A DNA stretch of 64,000 bases from Porphyra umbilicalis. Taxonomy: Eukaryota > Rhodophyta > Bangiophyceae > Bangiales > Bangiaceae. The notes below the pieces were generated by a model, which saw only the letters and a program-made list of their open reading frames with translations, did not search any database and was not told the DNA's origin. The stretch spans positions 62,001-126,000 of the forward strand of contig KV918966.1 of NCBI GenBank assembly GCA_002049455.2. The letters are read 5' to 3'. This document shows, in pieces, positions 43,840 to 55,996 of this stretch. A program made the translations under genes and the position numbers. The number at the start of each line of letters is the position of its first letter. Within the stretch, counting starts at the first letter, position 1.

Positions 43840-44782
43840 TCACACAATCCCCACAGGCCCATCCTCCTCCTCGTCATCTTCTTCGTCCGACTCGCCCACG
43901 TTGTAATCATCGTCATTACCAGAGTCGGAGAAATCCGTCTGCCGCACCGCAGCGCCCGCCGCGCACTCGGGCCAAGAACGAAGGTCGGCCCGCGCAGCGT
44001 TAGTAAGCACCGAAAACACAAGGTTCTCAAACTTCGTGCTCCAATAGGCGCGCGGACGAATAAGCACAGCCCCCGGTGTGAGGGACACGTCCGTGACGGC
44101 GGGCACGAGGCTGTAGGCCTGTCCAGAGACGGCCACGTCGTCGTAGTCCAAAGCACTGCCGAAGGCCGGCCCGGCGCTCATGCGCGGCGCGACGCGGTCG
44201 GCTGGCTTCCACAGCACCGCTGCCGATTCGCTCCCGAAGACCTTGACGCGGTACACGGATAACCCGCATGCGTGACGTGCGGAGCTGGTCGTCGCCGCTC
44301 GACCCGCCGCCACGCTCGGCGAGCGACGGCGTCACCGGCGCGGCGGCCGTCAGGTCGCCGCCGCCGCCGCCCCAAACCCCACGCCCCCCTCCCCCCGCAT
44401 CGCCGTCTTGCACGGCGGACGACATGCGATCCACGTAGACCGCAACCACAGCGCCCCCATCACCGCCGCCGGTGCCCGGCCCGCGCCGCCCGCCGTCGCC
44501 GTCTCGCTCAGAGGGTGGCGGCGTCACCGGCACGGCGCCCGACACGACGCCTGCGCCACCGCCCCCCATCCCAGACGGGCCCCCCCCCAAATTGCCGCCT
44601 GCCGACGCGCGTGGCGACGCATCGCTGTGACCGCCAGAACAGCTCAATCCCTTCCGCCGCGCCCTCTTCGCGAGTCGCGGAAACGGCGGCGGCGTGCTCC
44701 CGGCCAAAGACCCTCGACAGGGGGGTGCAGGACGCTTTCCGCGACTGCTCCGACGAGGCGCGCCACAATCACCACCATCCAT
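43840..44782 (-). CDS. Hypothetical acidic-tailed protein, apparently split between two frames
   Basis: No family was recognised. The clear protein-like part is at 44280-43840: CGLSVYRVKVFGSESAAVLW, DYDDVAVSGQAYSLVPAV, LTPGAVLIRPRAYWSTKFEN, LVFSVLTNAARADLRSWPEC, then a strongly acidic end GESDEEDDEEEDGPVGIV. Upstream, a second frame starts at 44782 (MDGGDCGAPRRSSRGKRPAP) and is Gly/Pro-rich with a basic patch RLAKRARRKG; it overlaps the first. C6 runs near 44382-44397 offer a place for a frame change. Basic start, Gly-rich linker and acidic tail are loosely similar to the gene at 28.4-30.0 kb, and both contain an LTxGAV string. Common origin is only a suggestion. Confidence 0.4.
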
Positions 44783-46319
44783 GCCACAGCATCGACACCG
44801 ACAGCCCGTCCGCGGTCAGCCGCATCCCCAAACAAGCGACACCCCTCCATCACATGCCATGCCCCCACCATCCTCCCCTCCCCGCGGCTCCCACATGTGG
44901 TCGACGTGCGCCCAAACGCTCGCATCCGTGCCCCCGCAGCCCCCGCCCCACGCGGTCGACGTACACCCAAACGCTTGCACCCGCGCCCCCGCCGCCCCAC
45001 GCCCCACGCCGTCGAAGCGCAACCGCACAGCTCGTAGCCCGCCTCGTTGCGGGAACGAACGCGACCGCGGAGACCGACGCGCATTCGGCGACGACACGAC
45101 CCCCCGTTTGAAATCTCAAAGCGGACACCTCCCACAGGGCCCCCAGACCCCGATTCTGGCCAAATACCGTGGAGTTGCGACGTCATGGCCGTTCGCGGCC
45201 GCGTCCACCTGCCCCCACGACCCCGAAAACGCCGCACATGCCCTCACGTACCTTTTTAACCACGATTTTGCTTCCGCGGACCGTACGGGCGATGAAGGCG
45301 TCGCCACCTCAAGCAACTTCACAGAAAGATGCGGGCAGCCTCGACGCATGTTCCCATAGTCAAGAAAGCGCCGGGGGACGTCCTCCAACGACGTAGTAAG
45401 CCAAACGGACCGCCAAAAACGTTTTTATAAGTACTCCCGCAACGTGCACTAGAAGAAAGGACTTTTTTTTCGACGTGTGGGTGTGGGAAAGCACCCTAGA
45501 CTAAAGTCCAGGGAATTTGAGGCAAATCAACGCTTCTCGATGCTTCTGTCAAATGAGTGGATCTATGCGATCAACCACATGTTCAGTTCATCCGGAAACT
45601 ATTACAGTCTTTCTCCATTCCTATGCACCCCTTTTGTCGATCGTCCTGGGAGAACCAGGACGAGGAACCCAGCCCAATCGCGTTGCATTCTACGCCAGAT
45701 CACTGATGGAGCAGGAAGAATCGAAGGGTCGATTGCTGTCTCCCGGGTTGAGCGGCGATGATCGTAGGAGTTTCTCGGTAGTTGAATCCATCCATGCAAC
45801 GAATTCCTTGATCGGGCTGTTCCCATTGTCCGTCCGTCCTCGTCGCAAGGCGCTCTCGACTTCGGCATGTTCCTTCGTCTTCGCCATTGTCAGAGCAGTA
45901 GCATGTCGTCGCTGTACAGCCCCTCCCTTCAACTTGAGCACGCCGCACCCACGAGCGTGAGGTTTCTATGCCACCCCCCGCCCCTCTGCAGACGCTTTAT
46001 TATCACTTGGCGTTCGTAGGCTGCGACTGGGGAAATCTCTCACCCTGCCTGCCTTTCTCCGCCACGCACGCCCGTGTACGCAGGCCGCCACCCCGCACCC
46101 TTCTTCAGGTCTCTGATCAACTGTCTGGCACAGCTTTATGGCTCTCTGGATAAACATGATGGGACCCACCAGAGCCAACTAGTACACCTACCCCGCCATA
46201 GTGAGGAGACAGGCACCCCAGACCACCAACAGCACCCTCCTGCGGGAACCGGAACGACAGAAATATCAGAAGTACCTAGACGACGAGGGGCAATACGAAT
46301 GCACGCAATGGAGCAACGG
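44783..46319. other. No supportable gene
   Basis: GC-rich to about 45260 with frames open on both strands (Cys/Arg/Pro-rich), then average composition with short frames. No motif was recognised. Confidence 0.35.
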
Positions 46320-46560
46320 GAGAGGCAAGGGAGTATGGGGGAGGGGGTAGGGGGAGGATCGGTGAAGATCGGAGGTGGATCGGCAGGGGGGGGGAGGGGT
46401 GGTGGGGTGGGGGTGGGGGGGGGATTAGCGGGGGATAGGAGGCGAATCAGCGGGTGGGGCGAGGGAACATGGTGGTGGGGGGAGGAGGAGAGATCGGCGG
46501 AGGACTGGGGTGGATAGCGGGGGGGGGGATGGGGCGTGGACGACGGGTGCGACGACGATG
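46320..46560. repeat. G-rich tract
   Basis: About 240 bp in which the plus strand is mostly G with scattered A, T and GAT/CGG interruptions. It could form G-quadruplexes. Open frames through it are Gly-rich artefacts. Confidence 0.6.
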
Positions 46561-47257
46561 GCGGATGAGCGACGGCGGCGGCTGCAGCGAGGGCAGGTGC
46601 GTTGTTCTTAGCCGTGTTCGCACGACTTGTCGCGGTACTTTTGACTGATTTTCAATTGCAACTCCGAGCCACTGAGGACGATCGCCGTCGTGAGCCACGC
46701 TTGTCGGTCGACCTACTTTCGTTGCTATGCACCCCTGCATAGTAAAGGAAGCAACAGAAATGGAGAATGACTGTACGCGGCTGCATGCGCTGGCGGATGT
46801 TCCAGTGACGCCTTGAGAAGAAGCCTGATCCAGAGTCTGCCAAAAGAGGTCCGTTCCACGTCTTGCTGCAAAGGGGGAAAAGTCTGGCGGCGGTGCCTAT
46901 GGAGGATGTGCAGCGAAGCACGTCGGCCAAGGTCATCCCGCTGGGCATGTAGTCGGTATCTTTCGCTATACTCTCTATGTATGGCATACGAACGTGTGAG
47001 GACCCGCGTACAGCATGTATAGTTTATTCTTCTTCCTAACGTCACAAGCACATACGCACAAAACACACGCACAAAGAGATACGTGCAACGCCCAGTGCGT
47101 CACGGCCACTTTGGGACGCTGGCGCACCAGCGGCGGTTGTCTCAGCATGTCTCAACCGGAAAACCGTAGCCACAGAGACTGCTCGGCTCGTAGGGCATCG
47201 GAAAGGCACGCCGTACAAAAGAGAAGAAAACCGTAACGAGCGCCAAGGCAACAGCAA
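46561..47257. other. No gene seen
   Basis: Average-composition DNA with short frames only. Confidence 0.35.
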
Positions 47258-47760
47258 AATCAGAAAAAGGTTCCAACACTCCCCCATGAGCACGAGCGTG
47301 ACAACATCAGCGTGGTCTCAACTCCCTTTCCCAAGCCCTCACCCCCGACCTCCCGTCTGGCAGTCCCAGCCCCTCGGCCCTCCACAGTACCTGCACACGC
47401 TCCACCTGCATGCCACGACCAACAAAGAAATAAAAAACAGGCGCCAGAGCCACAACCGAGCTATACAAAGGTTGCCGCTCCAGAGTCAGAAAACTTCCAG
47501 TCAGAAAAACTGCCAACAGCATCTGCCCCATCTCATGACCAGGAGTGTGACGACACCGCCACTGTCCCACCCCCTACCACCGCACCCGACATTCGACCCC
47601 TCGGCCCTTCACACCACTTGACTCAACATACGCAGAATCACAGCTCCAATCAAGAAAAAAATCGTAGCAGGCGCTAGAGGAACAGCACAGTCAGAAACAG
47701 GTTCCAACAGCTTACGTCCGTTCTCATGGCTGGGATAGCGACGGCACCACCGCGGCCTCA
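47258..47760. repeat. Degenerate ~190-240-bp tandem repeat, three copies
   Basis: A recognisable opening (TCAGAAA...GTTCCAACA or similar, then CTCATG) recurs near 47263, 47498 and 47692. Each is followed by GTGACGACACC-like and CCCTCGGCCC-like segments in the same order. Copies are diverged and the boundaries are approximate. Confidence 0.45.
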
Positions 47761-47959
47761 CCCCCCATCCCTCAGTGCTTCACGCCACGTGCCATCTCAA
47801 CCAGCGTAACACCACCCACATAATGTACCTGATGCACGACCCCATGACTTATTGCCAAAACCAGGGAACGAGCATACATTCCGTACCCGCTGGACACCAG
47901 GGCAGCGAGATGGGCAGAGCGGCGCCAGGCGCAGCGCACATCAGCGAAAGCGGCGCGTC

Positions 47960-48330
47960 AGGGAGCAGCGGGGTAGGATACCGGCGGCGTCACGGGGACT
48001 TGCACGTCAGAAAGGAAGACGGGCGGGAGAGAAGGGCAGTGTGAGAGGCACCACCCCGCAACGGGGAGCGCGACGCCAGGGAGTAGCAGGGGGGGGGGGC
48101 ACCGCCGCTCCACGCCCAAGAGCAGGACGCCAGGGACAGGGAGGAACGGGTGGGAGGGAACCGCGGGAGGAGCCACCGCGCCACGAGGAGCGCGACGCTG
48201 GGCAGCAGGGGGGGGGCACCGCCGCGCTGCGCCCAGGAGCATAATGACAGGGATGGGGAGGGACGGGTGGGAGGGAACCGGCACCACGGCACCACCGCGA
48301 GCGGCGCGCCAAGGACGGAACGCCCGCCGG
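47960..48330. repeat. Degenerate ~119-bp tandem repeat, two to three copies
   Basis: GAGCGCGACGC, a G run, GCACCGCCGC, GCCCA(A/G)GAGCA and GGGTGGGAGGGAACC recur in the same order from about 48067 and again from about 48187. A weaker copy lies before 48060. G runs vary in length between copies. Confidence 0.55.
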
Positions 48331-48897
48331 CGGGCCTCTGGGCCCAGAGGCCCCTGAGGCCCGTCTTGGAACGCGTCGCACCCCTCGCACCGACGCCGTA
48401 GAAGTCAAAGTGGGCTCCGGACACGTCAACCTGCCAAGCCTGCCGCTCGCCGCCCCCATGTCTGACCCCGTGCACCCCACCGCTCGCCTTGCGCCGCGGG
48501 CTACCGCCGCGGGCTACCGCCGCGGGCGCCTCACGCCCCCCAGTAGTGTCGTGCGTCCCCTGTAGCAGCGGTGGTGACGCCACGGGACACCCCTACTTAA
48601 GATTCCGAGAAGCGGTTTCTCGGGTTTCTGGCTTCTCATTGGTCAACACGAAAGAGTACTCGCATTCGAAGTGTTCCGAACCGTGGCACACCCCAGACAG
48701 TGGCGTGAAGCAGGTGTTGACATTCCGCATCGCGCGACCGGCGTTTGAGTGACTCAGAGCGCTATCCGTGCCACGATTCCTGACCGCCTCCTCGAAATGT
48801 CTTGATGGCCATGCGCGATCTGGTCTCCACAGCGATCTTGCAGTGGCGCGGGACTTGGCGAAATCTGATGTCAAGACGACCCGACCAGGCGAGCCCT
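48331..48897. other. No gene seen
   Basis: Short frames only. A small triple repeat of CGCGGGCTACCGC or CGCGGGCGCC lies at about 48496-48530. Confidence 0.4.
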
Positions 48898-51800
48898 TTA
48901 TTCTTCATCCCCCACTGGAAACGCCCACCCCAAACACCCCATCAGCAATTCAACATCGTCAGGCGGCATGAGGCCATCCTCGATGGCCTCGAGGACTGTA
49001 TCCAGGCCCCGACTCGTCTCCCACGCGCCAATGCGGCGGGCGGCGGCAGCGGCCTGTGCCGCCGACCACTTGGCAACGTCCTCCGCGTCCTTCTGCTTGC
49101 GCGCTGCAGAATTGCTCGGAGCCCCGCGTTGAGTTTTGTTGCCACGCAACCGACCATCGTCAGCTCGCGTGGCCGCCCGCGCCCCCGCCCGAGCGGGCTT
49201 CCGCGTCTGTCCATTGTTGTACAGGTCGCCGCCAGGTGCTCGGCTTATAGCCGACGCCTTGACGAATTCTCCGCAGGACCCGAAAAAGGTCCCGGCCGTG
49301 TGGAGAGCAGCTTCTTGATTAAACCTCCCATGCAGCGCCTCCAAGGCCTGTTCACTGTAACGCCCGAGGCTGCCAAACCGCCGTAGGAAGGCAGCGGAGT
49401 GGCAAACCAGCACGTGCATTTTGGGCGTTACCGTAACCCAATCAAAAGATGCCCGGAGCCCGTCCACGAAAGAAGCAGCTCTCCGTTCAAACTCGTCGGC
49501 ATCGTGTGCTGAGATTCCCACAGAGCGGTTGAGCGTCGGCAGCAGCGCCTGTCAATCACCGCACGCGCGCCTGTAGGGCGCCGCCCACCGGGGCGGAGCG
49601 TACTTCTCCAAAAGGCTGCAGACGAGTGTCAGCTTCCGACCAATCCGATGGCACTCGGACCCTTCAAAGGTGCCCCCAAAGTAGGGAGCAGGCGTGACCC
49701 CAGCACGCTGAAGCAGGAGACCGCCGAGCTCCTCACAAAATTTGGCCGCCCGCACAGGCCCGCACGAGGCCTGGACAATCTGGGCAGCCAAATGCAGCAG
49801 GTCCATTGTGATGCCCAGGGTCGTGTGTAGAGGCATGGGAGCGATATCGGATGCCGGCACCAACATGAGTGGTCGGCGCCGAATTGACCGGTATTGGTCG
49901 TGCGTCATGGGGCGCGCCAGCGAGGCATTCTCGGAGCACGAGCCCAAAGCGCGGCACACCTCGGCGGCCTGCTCCACCGTGCGGGGCTCACCGCGACACT
50001 GGCTGCCATGCTGTAAACAGCCATAAAAGGCCACCAGCTGCTCATCGCCCTCCCACCGAGGACCAACCGCCGAGCACAGGAGGCACGGGTGGCGGCTTGA
50101 CGCACCCGAATGCCCACAGAACGCTGTCATCCAGACATAGTCGCCTGTCAGAATTAGCAGAACTGACCTCAAAACGCCCCCCACCAGGAGCCCCCTGGAC
50201 CTTAGGTCCTCGATGGCGGCCAACCACAGAGCGCATATGCGCCGTAGGGCGGCGTAGTCGTCGGTGCGGCAGGGGAAGACACCAATCACAACCGAGTTTC
50301 CCACACTGGCCGGCCGGCGCTGGTGTGCAATGCCCAGATACACCTTGACAGTGCTGGTCCTGCCGCCCTTGTCCATTCCAAAAAGGAGCTGGACAGGGGG
50401 CCCCACAGGAGCGACGCTGTCAGCGGAGGGCGACCGACTTCCATCGCTCGCCTCGGCAGCCGCCGTAGCGCGAGCGGGTCCCGCCGGAGTGGTGCTGCTG
50501 GCGGTGACGGTTGATCCGCCGCCGCCGGCCCACACGCCGGCAGAAGCATCAGGCTGGGCCTCTGCGTCACCGGCCCGTGGCACGGGTGCCACCCCGGCAT
50601 CCAGACATGACCCGGTCGTGTCCATTGGCCGTGGCGTGATGACCAGCGGAGCGGCAGCGTGCACGCCGGAGGCGTCTGGGCCATCCGCCCGGCCCCAGCG
50701 CGCCGTGGTCCCACGACAGGCCCCATCTACAGGCCGGGAACCTGGCCCCACCGAGCGCCCACCACCACCTGCGGCACCGCCACGGATACCCCCTGCCCCC
50801 GGCCCACCGCTCGTCGAGTCATCTGTCGGTTCACCGCCGCCCGCCGTTGTAGCGGCGAGTGGTGAGTGGACGGGTTGACAGCGGTCCTCAGAGGCACTAG
50901 TGGGGCCAAGACCCAAGGGGCACTCGAGAAACTCCTTGCGTTCGACCAAGTCGTCAATCAGAGCTTGGATAGCTGCTCGAGGGCTGACCAAGTGCGCTCC
51001 TTCATCGCATGTCTTGACTTGGTTCTGTGCTTCAAGTGAAAAGCTGACCTGGTCCGCCCTCAGGGCCGACAGGGAGGCCAACCCGCTGTCCCGTCCGCCC
51101 AAGAAGGCCCGAATCCGCCGCCAAGTCACGCCGCTTATCTTGTTTGCAATCTTGAACTGCGTCTGTTGCCGGACCGACAAGGACTTGAGCGGCGCCACTC
51201 CAACACCACCTTTGGCGCATGCCCGCCGAGCAATGGCCGACATGGCGGCTGACACCTCCGCGGGGTCAACAGTCGTCAGACTGGACAACAGCGACACCGC
51301 CGTGTTCCGTCTGCGGCGGTCCTGGCGCGGGCCCACCACGGCTTTTGTAGCCGTAACCACCCGCTTGTACGTCCTTATGACCCCGTTAGAGAACTTATCG
51401 GAAATGCTCTCCGGCCTCGTACGTCGTAGGTGAGCACCCAACAGGGCTTCTGTGCCACGGCTCGCCGGGTCGACGCCAATTCCGGCCACTGACACCGTCG
51501 ACAGCTTGATACGTGCCGGTGTGCACGAATCTCCACCGGCGCGGGGTCGTGAATGGTCGGTGAGCCATCCGCCCCCGCTGATTTTGGGACAGCTGCTGCT
51601 GCAGGTGGTGCAGGCGGCGGGGTAGCGGGTCCCACACTGGTCGCAGCGAGCTGCTCCGCGCGCCACTTGCAGGACGGACACACCTTATGCCGCCGCCGCC
51701 AGGGCAGGCGAGCTTCTCGCTCTGCCTTGCAGGTCTCCCACAGCGACCGCAGGCACTTGGGCCCAGGTACGACAGTGGCGGGGCGGTCGGTGGATACTTG

Positions 51801-52120
51801 CGGGTGTAACAAAGATGAGCACACGGAGGCTCGTTTACTTGGGGTTGGTTGATGGACCTTGTAGCAGGGGTGACAATAGCCCAGGCTAACGCCGTTGGTG
51901 TCTTCCCTGAAGCGCAGCTGCACTTGCGGACCTTAACGCGTCTCTCAAAATCACGAGCCGCTCGATCCCAGACGATACCACTCTTGACCGCCGTCAGCCA
52001 TCGCTCTCCACGCGGTCCTGGTCGTAAGAACGCCCCCTCGCACCCAAGACACACGTAGGCAGGTCCACCCGTTGGGAAAACCAGCCGAACCTCAGCAGAG
52101 GCGGCCAAACTGGAAACCAT
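48898..52120 (-). pseudogene. DDE-type DNA transposase-like gene, broken
   Basis: This resembles a widespread multi-copy eukaryotic transposase-like family, which I cannot tie firmly to a named superfamily. Reading down the minus strand: Cys-rich N-terminal pieces (VCLGCEGAF, KVCPSCKWRAEQ, RCDQCGTRYPAACTTC); a helical region with FKIANKISGVTWRRIRAFLG; a low-complexity linker; then the core with candidate acids in LLFGMDKGGRTSTVKVYLGI and LILTGDYVWMTAF. Next come a zinc-like GHSGASSRHPCLLC, ITMDLLHLAAQIVQ, and finally TPKMHVLVCHSAAFL and GRYSEQALEALHGRFNQE, whose Glu would complete the triad. TGA at 49554-49552 interrupts the frame between the core and the last part, and the same frame resumes at once. 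Two further frame changes lie in the N-terminal region (about 51.93 and 51.6 kb). Likely a decayed copy; terminal repeats were not found. Confidence 0.7.
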
Positions 52121-52566
52121 GAAGCAAAGCAGAGGGACGGAAACAAGACAGGCCCCATACGAAAAAGTAAGAAACAATCCAACGGTCCCGCCATTGGTCC
52201 CGCACACTACGCGAGCTGCTGATCACGATGCGGTGCTCCGCCACAAAAAGTCACTGTGCTGATGTTGTGCTGTAACGGCACCAAGTCACTTACCTCGGGG
52301 CGGGTGTGGCCAGGGCGGGAGTGAACAGCGAGGCGGCACGACCAGCGCTGTCCTCCATTGTCCAAAAGCAAAAGGGAGAGATGGGGGAAGGGGGGAAGGC
52401 GCTTGACTGCGCCTGGGAGAAAAACGAAGACGAGTGACACTCGTAGCGACGCTCCTAGCGACGATGTGGGGGATGAGTGGTGAGTGACTGCTGTGGAAGC
52501 GTAACAGTGCAGGAGAGGGCTGTTGTTGAGATCGAGTTTACGTGGCCCAGAAATTATTTGAAACGT
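52121..52566. other. Flank of the transposase-like gene, no gene seen
   Basis: Short frames only. No terminal inverted repeat matching the other side of the transposase gene could be spotted. Confidence 0.35.
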
Positions 52567-52720
52567 GTCTGACCCAGATGTCCGCGCCTAAACAGGGGTG
52601 GGGAGCCGCCAAAGTGGGCGTGGCGACATGGCGCACGGTGTCGGCCGCCAAAGCCTCCTCCGCCAGGCCACGCCCAGTTAAGGGCGAACATCAGGATTGG
52701 GACACGTTGCTGCCTTACAG
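52567..52720. repeat. Imperfect foldback repeat, with an arm copy at 53640-53695
   Basis: The first arm contains CCCAGATGTCCGCGCCTAAA and GGGGTGGGG. The second, reverse-complemented, gives CCTGATGTTCGCCCTTAACT and GGGCGTGGC. A further similar arm, CCTGATGTCCGCATCTGACC then CTTAACTGGGCGTG, lies at about 53645-53682. This suggests either a foldback element or a MITE running from about 52655 to 53695 with short inverted ends. No target duplication was identified. Confidence 0.4.
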
Positions 52721-53639
52721 CCGCCACGTAAGAATATCCACACGTGCCCGGCGCATTCGATCTTCTTGCCCCTGCTACGAACGTCGGTCTTGCTCCTGCC
52801 CCACCGTCGTCACCGACCCCGCCGGATCCAAGAATTTGTACTGCTGAGACCGCAGTGTGTGCTTCTTCCTATTTCTGTTGCGCTGGAGGAGTTTCTGTGG
52901 CTTCCTCCCGTCGCATCATGTCGTAGTCGTCCGCCGGCGCCCCCGCCCCACCGCTGGGCCTGCAATGGTTCATACACATGGCTCTGAACCAAGAGTGAAC
53001 CAGAACGTACTTTTACGGTCGTTTATATCATCGTATGGAGCTTTTCACGCTCATCAATGCTACTCGGTTTGCTACGCGATTCTGACACCTCTGGGTGGGG
53101 CACGGCGTGAAGTAGGTAGCCAAAGTTTTTACTTATTTCTGGCAGGGCGAGGAAATATCAGGGGAGAAAAAACTGTCGCTTACGGTACACAAAGTGCCCC
53201 ACTGAGCCCGTCCACCGCTGGTCAAGAATTTGCCATGGGCGCCGGGTAGTGCACGCGGGTGGTGATTAGACACTCGTGCTTTGCTGCCGCAATTTCTTTT
53301 TCCAGAGAAGCCGCATGTTGGGCACTGTGCCCCCCGCCGACTGCCGCCCGGACAAGAACATGTGGTGATGCGGTGTGTCCCGATCAAGCGCCAGCGCGGA
53401 GACGACTCCGACATGCGATTGGTTGCGTCGGCCGTCTTTCTTTTTCTGAATGAGGCGGACGGTGCAAGAGACCCCGAAAAAAGGGGCTCCCACAAGATGT
53501 GATATGGCCTCCTCAGGTGGGATTCTGAGACACGAGAGCTAACTGTTAGACACGACGACAAATATGCTTGACACGTACTCCAAAGCAGAGAAACACGTTG
53601 GAAACTACTTACATGAGCCTATGTAACCAATAGATGAGC
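52721..53639. other. Between foldback arms, no clear gene
   Basis: A reverse frame (53561-53133) has a GAQCPTCGFSGKRNCGS cluster but no other support. Otherwise nothing is recognised. Confidence 0.3.
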
Positions 53640-53695
53640 TGGGATCCTGATGTCCGCATCTGACCCGTCTTAACTGGGCGTGAGGCGTGGCAGGA

Positions 53696-55996
53696 CGGCA
53701 GAACCCGGCGGCTGCGGCTGCTGGGATCCGCCAACCAGCCCTACGGGAAAACTTTGCTGGATATCCAGCTTTTTTGGCCCCGGGATCCCGGAAAAAGCCA
53801 GATCCGGTGGCCTATCAGTCCATTTCGGTCGGAAACAGAGGCCGTTCGACTGATCCAGCGGCTCGCAGGAGCGGGCCAAACAGCAAGCATCATTCCAAGA
53901 CACCTGAGCGAGCCCCCACAATTGCAGCTTGTCAGAAAATCCAGGATCTCAGGCGGTCTGTCGCCCGACGCGTGCTGCACGTGAGGCGATCTTCCGCGCC
54001 GCAGTATGTGGCCCAGATCGCCGGCGCTTGGGCAGCTTTCCCCGCCCAAGACGCCCATTCCTGATGTGTGCCGCCCGCCCCCCCGTCATTTAACCAGATC
54101 GGCTGCTTCGGCGGCGTTGCAACGGATCTTGGTCGTCCCCTCCCCCCCTCGCGCACACCTGTTGTCCCTGTCCTTGCCGTTGTCCCAGGCACGTATCCCC
54201 CCCCCTTGCTTCCTTGGAGCGTGCCCTATGTGAAGGTATGTGGACGCATGTGAGACGTCTTGCTGTGATTTTTTTTATGCCAACCTTTGAGCTGGATATG
54301 TTCGGGGGGACGGGAGAAGGGGACGGGAGAGAGGCGCGGGAGGAGTACGAGGGAGGTGGAAGAGGAGAGGGGATGGAGACAGGGGACGGGGGCATCTCTC
54401 GCTGCGCCGCGTCCGCACTATCGGCGTACAGCCGGACGCCGCCCCCGCAACCTCTCCCGTCGAATTGGCCCATTTGGACGCCGCCGTCACGACCACCCGC
54501 TTCACGACCACCCAGATCCTTCTCCGTTGGACGGGTGAGTAAGTGGGGAGTGTCCGACTGCCGGGTTGTTTCGTCTGAACTGGCCACTGACCTGTACACG
54601 CCGCTCTGCTCTTGGCTCTGTTTCTGCACCTTATTCTGTGCTATGGTGTTTACCGTATGTTCCTGTACTTTTTCTGTCTACATCTGTCTGCTCTTCTTGT
54701 GCCTTGCTTTATTTTTGCAGCGGGGGGAAGCGGGCGGGGGCTCGGGGCGTTCGTGCCGCTCGCTTCACCGGCTCATGTTAATTTCCACTTGCTTGATTGC
54801 ACTTGACTGTAGGTTCACATGGCAGCACTAATAAATACCATTCAAATCAACTACTATAAGCATCAGTGTCAGAGGACACTGAGAACCAATCAGGTGTGTG
54901 CTTACAGTGAAGTGAGGAGCGTTGTGAGCCAACCAAAGTGCCATCAGATCAAGCTTTTTTCTTAGATCCTTGACGACGGGAGGGCACCGTGTGTTGGTAT
55001 GAAGTTCCAGATTCTTTCTCGTGAAAAAATATTCCAATATAAATAAGGAAGCATCTTTTGAACTGGATGGGGGACTGTTCGCAGGAAAATCTTGGAGAAA
55101 GGTTTTGACATATCCTTGATGTTTTTCTTTCTCGCCCCGGAAAAAAAGTTCCGGAGACAGGACCTGAAATTATCCTGGTCAGATCCTTAGATCATCCTGA
55201 TCCTTCTTCCAGGAGTATCCTGGGAACTGTCCCGGAACGGTCCCCACGATAGTCAGTGTGATAGAGTCCTGACACATCCACCAGTTTATTTGCAGGACTG
55301 CACCTCCGAAAAGGTGCACGGACTGGCGTCAACTCGTGTACAAGACTACGGCAGCGTTGCTCCAGGAAAAGTTTCAAGGGCGATTGTAGCAAAAGATACC
55401 AGCGTCCTGACTCAATCCTTCTTTGGGAGCTGCACGGGGCACGATGCCAGAAGAAGCTCGCATGCGCATCCGGAGGATAGTTTTCCGAAGAGGACGTCGC
55501 ATTTTGTGCAGGTCAAGCCCATACACAATCTTGTGTTCTTCCGCTACAGCTGCACATGCAAGATGCTCACGCGAGCGTTCCTCTGCCTATTGCGCAACAC
55601 TGTCTCCCGGTCTTTTACGGAGATGTTCCTCGCTATTTTTCAGAGCACGGTCCCAGAGAAAGACGCTCAGATTTACGAGCAGCAAACCTCCCAGAGAGTT
55701 CTTCACGCAAAGCTATAGGACCCTCCCATACAGTGTATGGCACGATCACCTCCTACCATTTTTATCGGGATTGCCAGCAGAAATAAAACTTATATGACAC
55801 AGAGAAACAATAAAGAATACTATTGATAAAAAAAGAGAACAGCAGCGGGTGCGTGCTCAACTTGCCCACCGAGGGGCATGTGGTACAGGGCTCTCCAGAG
55901 AGTTCTCTCCATACCCTCGTCAAAGCGGACCAGCGGGACGGTTGTATCTCCGTTCACGTGGCAAGAACACCCTCACGGAACCTTATACCGTGGGCT
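53696..55996. other. No supportable gene
   Basis: Average composition with a purine/G-rich stretch at 54303-54392. Around 55100-55260 the words TCCTG, TCCGGA and CCGGAA recur in a loose pattern (GGTTTTGACATATCC, AAGTTCCGG, ATCCTGGTCAG, ATCCTGGGAAC), perhaps a degenerate short repeat. No coding region is recognised. Confidence 0.35.

Noticed and set aside
34555-45620. Shared word TACAGTCTTTCTCCATTC at about 34560 and 45604
   Set aside because: Only about 18 bases match and the flanks do not align, so no repeat family can be claimed.
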